Assembly: GCF_963082655.1 (NCBI RefSeq) | Contig: NC_081552.1 | Location: 196,993,281 to 197,057,280 of the forward strand | DNA from: Stomoxys calcitrans | Lineage: Eukaryota > Arthropoda > Insecta > Diptera > Muscidae | Length of the DNA: 64,000 nucleotides | Direction: 5' to 3' | Shown here: one piece after another, positions 56,571-64,000 of the stretch | How positions within the stretch are numbered: position 1 is the stretch's first letter | Layout of the letters: each line of letters starts with the position of its first letter | Program-made: the position numbers and the translations under genes | Notes under the pieces: generated by a model | Seen by the model: the letters and a program-made list of their open reading frames with translations, nothing else | Databases searched by the model: none | Told to the model about the DNA's origin: nothing

Positions 56571-58502
56571 GGGGTATATTCATTTTGTCAATCCGTTTGC
56601 AACACATGGAAATATCCATTTCCGACCCTATATAGTATATATATATATACTTGATCACCGTTAAAATCTAAGACGATCTCGACATGTCCGTCCATCTGTC
56701 CGTCTGTTGAAATCACGCTACAGTCTTTAAAAATAGACATATTGAGCTGAAATTTTGCACAGATCCCTTTTTTTGTCCATAAGCAGGTTAAGCTCGAAGA
56801 TGGGCTATTTGGGACTATGTCTTTATATAGCCCTCATATAGACAGATCGGGCGATTTAGGGTCTTAGGCCCATAATAGCCACATTTATTATCCGATTTTG
56901 CTGAAAATTGGGACAGTGAGTTGTGTTTGGGCCTTCGACATCCTTCGTCAATTTGGCCCAGATCAGCCCAGATTTGGATATAGCTGCCATATAGACCGAT
57001 TCTCCGATTTAGGGTCTTAGGCCCATAATAGCCACATTTATCATCCGATTTTTCTGAAATTGGAGATAGTGAGTTGTGTTAGGCCCTTCGACATTCTGCG
57101 TCAATTTGTTTCAGATCGGTCCAGATTTGAATATAGCTGCCATACAGACCGATCCTCCGATTTAGGGTCTTAGGCCCATAATAGCCACATTTATTATCCG
57201 ATTTTGCAGAAATTTGGGACAGTGAGTTGTGTTTGGGCCTTCGACATCATTCTTCAATTTGGCCCAGATCAGCCCAGATTTGGATATAGCTGCCACATAG
57301 ACCGATCGGGCGGTTTAGGGTCTTAGGCCCATAATAGCCACATTTAATATTCGATTTAGCTGAAAATTGGGACAGTGACATGTGTTAGGCCCTTCGACAT
57401 TCTGCGTCAATTTGTCCCAGATCGGTCCAGATTTAAATATAGCTGCCATACAGACCGATCCTCCGATTTAGGGTCTTAGGCCCATAAAAGCCACATTTAT
57501 TATCCGATGTCGCTGAAATTTGGGACCGTGAGTTAAGTTAAGCCCCTTGACATATCGGTCTAGATTTGGATATAGCTGCCATATAGACCGATCTGTCGGT
57601 TTTAGGTTTTGGGGCCATAAAAGGCGCATTGTCCGATGTCGATGTCGCTGAAATTGGAGACAGTGAGTTGTGTTAGGCTCTTCGACGTCTTTCTTAAATT
57701 TGATCCAGATTGGTCAATATTTGAATAAAGCTGTCATATAGACCGATCTTTCGATTTAAGGTTTTGGATCCTTAAAAGGCGCATTTATTGTCCGATTTCG
57801 CCGAAATTTGGGACAGTGCGTTGTGTTCGGCTATTCGAAATTTTTCTGCAACTTGGCCCAAGTCGGTGAAGATTTGGATATAGCTGCCATGTAGACCGAG
57901 ATCTCGATTTAAAGTCTTGGCCCCATAAAAGGCGCATTTATAAACCGATTTCACTGAAATTTGACACAGTGACTTATGTTAGGCTTTTCGACATTCGTGT
58001 CGTAAATGGTTCAGATCGGTTTATTTTTAGATATAGCTACTAAAAAGACCAATAATTTGTTATTGGGTTGCCCAAAAAGTAATTGCGGATTTTTCATATA
58101 GTCGGCGTTAACAAATTTTTTCACAGCTTGTGACTCTGTAATTGCATTCTTTTTTCTGTCAGTTATCAGCTGCTACTTTTAGCTTGCTTTAGAAAAAAGT
58201 GTAAAAAAAGTATATTTGATTAAAGTTCATTCTAAGTTTTATTATAAATGTTTTATAAAAATTATTAAAACTTATAAAAAAATTCGCAATTACTTTTTGG
58301 GCAACCCAATATATACAATTGAATAATGACTTGTACTTATCAGTGTTTGGTCCGAATCGGAACATATTTCGATATAACTGCTATGGGACATAAGACATGC
58401 AATTTTCACCGGATTTTTAAGAAAGGTGGTTTACATATATACCCGAGGTGGAGGGTATCAAAAGTTATGCCGGGCCGAACTTAACGCCTTTTTACTTGTT
58501 TA
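56571..58502 (+). mobile_element. HINE-like element, subtype 2, full length with nested MITE
   Basis: 5' part: 'gcaacacatggaaatatcc', 'tatagtatatatatatatac', 'tccgtccatctgtccgtctg'. About nine monomers of 153-154 bp follow (landmark gatttggata/gatttgaata at 56971, 57124, 57278). The 3' terminus is 'ttacatatatacccgaggtg', 'gccgggccgaacttaacgcc', 'ttacttgttt'. MITE copy e sits at 58063-58309. Confidence 0.66.
58063..58309 (-). mobile_element. mariner-type MITE, copy e (inverted), with empty-site allele
   Basis: 247 bp, opposite orientation to the other copies. TA is at 58061-58062 and 58310-58311. The flanks 'aatttgt...tatacaattga' join seamlessly in the paralogous element at 21764-21782, which lacks the MITE. 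This gives exact boundaries. Confidence 0.92.
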
Positions 58503-59667
58503 CTATTTTTCTTTCCACATTGCGTTTCCCACATTGCGCCTTTCAGAGTTCTTGACCCAGATCTTTCGGGGTTATTTTTCAGATTTAAAGCGCACAACAA
58601 GCCGATTACTGGCTTGGGGGTATATCCATAGTGGCATGGGGCGGATTGGAATCTGCACCCTATTCTGAAACTTACCTAACCAAAAGCTATTTATACTCAT
58701 CCACTACGCCTTCTCAAAACTTTTCGATTTCTAACCACCTTAGACTTTTTGTACAAAACATCATTGCAATGCAAAACACTGTTGCTCATAGTGGCCCCAC
58801 CAAAAAATGTAGCATTATGGTCTTTCAACATTATGAGAGAGGGGAAACGGAAATCATAATAAATTTTTATTACGACATTTATAACGGTATGAATTAAACA
58901 TTTTTGTTCTATTATACTGTGGTTTGAGCAAAAGATCCGTACATTTTGTTCTTCATTTTTGATATCGCTCTGTTATCGCATTGTTGTAGGCAAAGTGAAA
59001 AATGAGGACTGTTTTCTTTCAACAGATTCGAAGCATGCTAGATCGCAGCATACCAAATAAAACAAATAAAAGTTTGTGGCATGTAAAGCTGAAGGGGCAC
59101 ATGTTTGTGTTTGGCCATAGCAGACAAAAGAAAAATATACTTAAAAAACAACAACAACAACTATAACATCCTTGCAGCATACATATTTTGTTGAGGGGCC
59201 AAAATGTTTTCTCTTCAGGACTGGCATTGAAGGAACGTGATACGCAAAACAAATATTCCGTCTTCACACTCAACTTGGCAGCAACAGCAACTGAGAACAC
59301 CAAACAAACGAGTTAAGTACACCTGTTCACTCTGCTAAAGAACGAAAAAGAAACACAAATATGGCAAATATTTTATTCCATATATGGACATTTATGTGCA
59401 TTTCGATACAAAACAGACCTTTAACTTTTACAAAGACAACTATACAAATATTCGCAAGGGCAGACTGCTGCTCGAGATTTATAACAAAGGACATGCATGA
59501 GAATGTTGAAAAACTGAGTTATGATGACCATTAAAATTGTAACAATAGATGTTTTATATCATCACAATGAGATATAGCAATGAATTTGGGAGAGGGGTCT
59601 TTTTCATTTTAAATTTTTAGCCCACAAAATTGTTCACGAGAAAAACGAAGGTGGGCCAATTTACCCA
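58503..59667. other. Unique AT-rich DNA, no gene recognised
   Basis: Single-copy. ORFs at 58631 (plus) and 59019-59303 (minus, a Cys-run in low-complexity sequence) are unsupported. Confidence 0.45.
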
Positions 59668-60798
59668 CCACGTTTCCTCAATAAGACGATTTCGATAGAT
59701 TCTCAAAGAAATGAGAACTTAAAGTGGTACTCCTTCTGACTGCTAGTGCGAGACACACACAAAGAAGCTGTTCTGTAGTCTCTTCTTCTTCGATGTCCTC
59801 ACAGCTTCTGCAAAAGTCGTTACGGGCAACTTTCAGCCCATCGGCATGTTTCCCGATTAGATAGTGACCTGTCATGACGGACACAATGACTAAGACGTCT
59901 GATCTAGCCAATGACAACAAAGGCAGTAGGCCTCTTCAAGTCTAGATTAGGTCACATAGTTTTGGAATGCTCAGAGCCGCCTCTTTGTGACCATCTATCA
60001 TTCATTGTCCTTCGGGCCTGGTCTTGAAAACTTAGCTTACATGTCGCTAGAGGCATACCCACAGATTACAGTATTCCTGGCATGTGTAGGGTAGTTCATT
60101 GTCTCGCAAGCTCATCCGCTTTACAATTCCCTGGGATATCTCTGTGGCCCGGCACACAGAACAGGTGAATTTCGAACTGTTCAGCCATCTCGTTGAGAGA
60201 TCTGCGGCAGTCGTGGGCGGTTTTTGTGTTCAGAAGTAAATTCAGCAAGGATTCAATGGCTGCATGGCTGTCTGAGAAGATATTTATGACAATCGTCGTA
60301 ATGACATTATATCTTAGCCATTCCACCACTTCTTTAATTGCAAGAATCCTCCGCTTGTTACACACCGCAGTGGTCGGGTAACCTTTTCGATATGACCAGT
60401 CTTAGGTCTTTAGAGTACACCCCAAAGACCACCTGGTCATCTAGTTAGGAACCATCGTATAGAAGTCTATCTTACTTCTATTATTAGGGATATCGTAGTT
60501 TCATATGACTATTCTATCCGAAATAGTGTCATAGTACTTTTTATCAAAAAGCGATTCTTGGTCGTAGCAATTTGTCAAGCCACGATGTCCCGAGGCATAA
60601 GGTGTAACATTAAATTCAGCGCATCAAAAGGTGTTGTTCGCAGTGTGGCTGTTATTCACAATCAAGCCATCATTAAGATCCGGCTGAGTATTGAACAGTG
60701 GGTGGACCTTTGAAGCGGCGTCCACCAGACCACAACACCACATAGCACTAAAGGTATGACAACTGCAGTACTTACCTACTGCATGACACGCGGTTTAA
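59668..60798 (-). pseudogene. LINE-B copy 2a: RNase H and C-terminal end
   Basis: Minus-strand RNase H: 'FSDSHAAIESLLN' and 'VPGHRDIPGNCKADELARQ' (60096-60365). It is followed by the Cys-rich end 'CRSCEDIEEEETTEQLLC' (59678-59920). Upstream are short RT C-terminal remnants to 60798. Frameshifts throughout. Confidence 0.75.
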
Positions 60799-63085
60799 AC
60801 TGGCTGTCTGAGAAGATATTTATGCCAGTCGTCGCAATGACATTATATCTTAGCCATTCCACCACTTCCTCAATTGCAAGGATCTCTGCTTGATACAAAC
60901 TGCAGTGGTCGGGTAACCTTTCGTATAGAAATCTATGTAACTTCTATTACCAGGGATATGGTAGTGCCAGCCGGTTTCATCAGGAATAGTGCTACAGTAG
61001 TTTGTATTAAAAAGCGGCTCAGGTAGGGTGTAATCTGCACTGCCTGGAACATCAGACATTGTATCAAGGATAACACAGTGCCACATGATCAAAGAGCGAT
61101 CTCCCTTAGCCTCACGGCAGTGGCCGCAGCAATTTGTCTAGCCACAATGTCCAGAGGAATTAGATGTAGCATTAAATTCAGTGCATCAGAAGCTGTCGTG
61201 CTCAGTGAGGCTGTGATGCACAAACAAGCCATCCTTTGGATCCCGTTAAGTATTGAGCAGTAGGTGGACTTTTGAAGTGCCGTCCACCAGACCACAACAC
61301 CATATAGCATTATAGGTCTGGCCAGTATATATCCAATGCATGACACGCGGTCTAAGCCCTAACTTTTGCCGATGACACCCTTGCAGGTGTATAAGACAAT
61401 GGTTGCCATTCTTGCCCTTTCCAAAATGTTGGATTTGAAGTTCAATTTCCTGTCCAGCAAAACACCCAGGTATCTTGAGCTTTCTGTAAATGGAACATTC
61501 TCTCCACCCAAGGAGACAGGTTCCACTGTGGGCAATTTGTATCTCCTACTGAAAAGAACTATTTCTGTCTTGCACGGATTTATGCCTAGACCACGTTCGG
61601 TAGCCCACTTGCTTGATGTTGCACGTAGAGCTTCCTGAAGTATATCTCTTAGAGTGCTGGGAAACTTTCGCCTAACCGCAATTGACACGTCATCAGCATA
61701 CGCTACCACTTTTACACCCTTTCCTTGCTTATATTGTTAATGGCTACATTCCAAAGTAGAGGAGACAGTACACCTCCTTGAGGTGTTCCTCTGATGACCC
61801 ATCTTTTTAGATCCACAGATCCCAAGTCTGCCGTAAGGCATCTTTTAGTAAGTAAGTTATTAATAAACTTTCTTAGGGTAGAGTTGATGCCTAAAAACTC
61901 CATCTCCTTCATGACTGAAAGCACCTTCAATGTCAAGAAATGCTACCATTGTATATTCCTTGACAGCGAGAGAACCCTTTATGTAGCCGGCTAGCTCGTG
62001 AAGGGCTGTTTCAGTGGATTTACCTTTACTATATGCATGCTGCTGCTGCGACAGGCGATCTCCAGGGATCTTTGCCCTAAGATATGTTTCTATCAATCTC
62101 CCCAGAGTCTTCAGCATAAAGGATGACAGACTAATAGGACGAAAATCTTTCGCCTTCATGTGGTAGGGTTTTCCTACCTTCGGAATGAAAATGACCTTCG
62201 TGTCCCTCCATCCCACAGGTATATATGAGATGCTGATACCAACAGAGTATATCTCCCTAAGCCAAGGAACCAATCTATCAGACATAGCTTGTTATTCAAC
62301 CGGTGATACATCATCAGGGCCTGGCGACTTAAAGGAGTCGAAACTAGAGACCTCAGATGTATCCCCCACGGAGCTGCAGAATTCTACCCAGGATTTGTCC
62401 TGAGCCTTTCTCAGCTCGCCTTTAAATTTTCTTAGCTCAGCCTTATAGATGTCCCAATTGTGTGGTGCTCTTATGGCTTTTGCTCTGTTTTCTGCAGTTC
62501 TTCCTTGGACCAATCAGCTCTGGGGTCCACCATGGCGGTCGCTGTTTGCCCCTGGGCTTGGCACTAGGACATGCTGACACAAGCGAGTCATTCAGGGCCT
62601 TCGTGGTCCGCTAGACCATTATGCATTATGGTGATGTGCATTGGAATCACTTCCTACAATGAGGCTTTTCTTCCATACAGAAGCGGTTTCAATCAGCGAC
62701 TTAAGGTTTGAAGGCGGCATCCCTGAATCGTGTTCCATATATAGGGAAGCCAGCCAGTAATGAGACTTGTTTCTTTCAAGGCTGGCTACTACTTAATCTT
62801 CAGAGCTTAACGACGGAAGAAGAAAAACATTTAGACAACCCTTTGCAAAAATACAGGCTCTGTGTCTCCCATTCCCAGTACCCTTGAGAAGTTTAAATCT
62901 CGGAATTCTTAGTCCACGTAACATTCTTCCACATACCCATGGTTCCTAGATAAGAACCACGTCAAATCCCCCAGCCATCAGGTGGACCTTTAGTGCCACC
63001 GAAGCGGCCTTACAATGATGGTGATTTATAGGAGCGTATTGAGAAGGCTTGAAATGGGGCCTGAATCCGAGGATAGCCCACTGGC
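60799..63085 (-). pseudogene. LINE-B copy 2b: endonuclease, RT, start of RNase H
   Basis: Minus-strand order: endonuclease N-terminus 'HHHCKAASVALKVHLMAGG' and 'DVVLI*EPWVCG' (about 62930-63030), 'VGSDSNAHHHN' near 62630, linker 'SWVEFCSSVGDTSEVSS', and RT with 'VIFIPKVGKPYHMKAKDF', 'HAYSKGKSTETALHELAGY', 'RGTPQGGVLSPLLWN' and an intact YADD (complement of 61689-61700). Then come 'GLGINPCKTEIVLFSR' and 'SDALNLMLHLIPLDI'. It ends inside RNase H at 60799, where copy 2a begins in the same orientation. Frameshifted; RT catalytic residues are intact. Confidence 0.78.
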
Positions 63086-63099
63086 TCTACAGGAGCGTG

Positions 63100-64000
63100 A
63101 TAACAACAATAATTACTTACGCCTCAGTAGTTTGGCGGACTGCTATACAGAATAAGGACCATACAACAGGTTCAGAAAACATGTAGTCTTGGCATAGGCG
63201 GAGCTATGAGGGCCATGCCCACTAGGGCACTGGAGACTATTCTAGATATCCGACCCATTGACATACACATTAAGTGTGAGGCAGCTACTGCGGCTGTGAA
63301 ATTTAAGGCGATGGAAAATGGGGGGTGGGAGCAGCTCATACCATGGCAGTATAATCGAGGCGACAATAGGAAACCTGGAAGGAAGGGAAGAGATTTCCGA
63401 TCGGATACCTGACACGACCCTAGAGGTAGATGGCGAGGCACCGCTACCATCGGCACAGTCTTGGATGGACGGAACTCTAGTATTGCCGTCCGGAAGACCA
63501 TGTTACATGGATGGATCAAAGCGGGGGAAAGAGTGGCCCTGGGGGTCTACATTAAGAACCCAGGGACTGAGATCTATTTTAGACAGTCTGACCATAATAC
63601 GATTCTGCAGGCGGAGATCCGGGTGATCACGGAATGCGTGAGGCGGTAAGGTGTTAACGGGAGGACGTCATGTGTGAACATCTCTACAGAGAGTAAACTG
63701 GCCATCAGGGCAATAACAACCAGGCCGGTAAAGTCAGGACCAGTCCTGGAGTGTATGAAGAAGATTAATGCCTTCTCTGAGTATGGCAAAATCCGCATCG
63801 TTTGGGTGCCGAGCCATAACGGAGTAAGGGGGAATGACAAAGCAGACGGTTTGGCAGTGAAGGCCAAAGAACTGCTGTCAATTAACTTGGATAACCCGAA
63901 GGCTTTCGGGTCGACGCAGTCCGAGTTAAGGGAGTGGGTAAAATACGCAAGCAACCCTGTGGAACTAGGAAAAAGTCGGTTAGACGGCGAAAATCGTATG
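63100..64000 (+). pseudogene. LINE-C copy 2: RT C-terminus and RNase H, runs off the window
   Basis: Plus-strand order: 'LGIGGAMRAMPTRALETIL' and 'CEAATAAVKFKAMENG' (RT-RNase H connection), then RNase H 'CYMDGSK', 'ALGVYIKNPGTEIYFRQSD', 'TESKLAIRAI' (Glu where Asp is expected), 'IRIVWVPSHNGVRGNDKAD'. It continues to 'FGSTQSELREWVKYASNP' at the window edge. The next expected block is the Cys-rich end seen at 44.3 kb. Two frame breaks (near 63410 and 63650). Confidence 0.75.

Noticed and set aside
59019..59303. Cys-rich small protein on the minus strand
   Set aside because: The Cys run comes from a short 'aacaacaac' tract on the plus strand. No signal peptide at a plausible start and no pattern of paired cysteines.

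Overview
This is a eukaryotic, AT-rich, repeat-saturated stretch of a dipteran genome. A muscid-type calyptrate fly (Musca, Stomoxys or a relative) is my inference. It rests on the style of the repeats: arrays carrying a 'gtccgtccgtctgtc' module and phrases such as 'ccatataaaccgatct', a terminal signature 'cttagcacgcttttacttg', and a mariner-type MITE that starts 'ttgggttgcccaaaaag'. Nothing suggests a prokaryote: there are no operons, ribosome-binding sites or CRISPR arrays.

Almost everything recognisable is mobile DNA. (1) INE-1/Helentron-like elements ('HINE-like' below) have a hairpin 5' end, a 'gtccgtccgtctgtc' module, a variable array of about 153-bp monomers, and a 3' end with a perfect hairpin (ttcggcccggccgaa). 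They cover much of 5.6-6.6, 7.6-9.0, 14.0-14.6, 15.7-18.2, 19.4-22.0, 23.2-26.5, 28.4-30.7, 32.9-33.5, 34.7-35.3, 36.8-37.9, 42.8-43.8, 47.3-50.0 and 56.6-58.5 kb. (2) A second tandem-repeat family with about 130-bp monomers has Helitron-like TC...CTAG ends (1.3-3.4, 3.6-5.6, 30.7-32.8, 44.1-46.4 kb). (3) A tRNA-derived SINE has intact A and B boxes in its best copies. (4) Five copies of a roughly 236-247-bp TA-flanked MITE are present, two with recognisable empty sites elsewhere in the window. (5) There are fragments of at least three non-LTR retrotransposon families: LINE-A (endonuclease-RT, no RNase H seen), LINE-B and LINE-C (both with RNase H and a C-terminal Cys-rich motif). (6) There are also a mariner-like transposase relic, a gag relic, and a decayed ORF1-like gene. 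All of these coding regions are broken.

The one convincing host-type gene is at 26.57-27.95 kb. It has a TATA box, a 16-codon signal-peptide exon, a 67-bp intron, and a second exon coding for a cysteine-free secreted repeat protein. The protein consists of N-x-T glycosylation sequons interleaved with W-x-x-W (C-mannosylation-type) motifs. Its repeat pattern continues in frame past a TGA that sits where the repeat expects TGG. I do not recognise this family and consider it the most interesting object in the window. A second, weaker candidate is a 51-codon ORF, or first exon, at 381-536 that encodes a clear signal peptide.

Unique AT-rich DNA without recognisable genes lies at about 0.5-1.3, 6.6-7.4, 9.0-10.0, 18.2-19.4, 22.0-23.2, 33.5-34.7, 39.2-40.5, 46.4-47.3 and 58.5-59.6 kb. 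It is probably intergenic or intronic. Nesting is heavy: a LINE and a MITE inside a HINE-like element, SINEs inside Helitron-like and HINE-like elements, gag inside a LINE, and a retroposon inside a LINE. This gives a relative history of insertions. All family assignments are by eye and need a repeat-library search.
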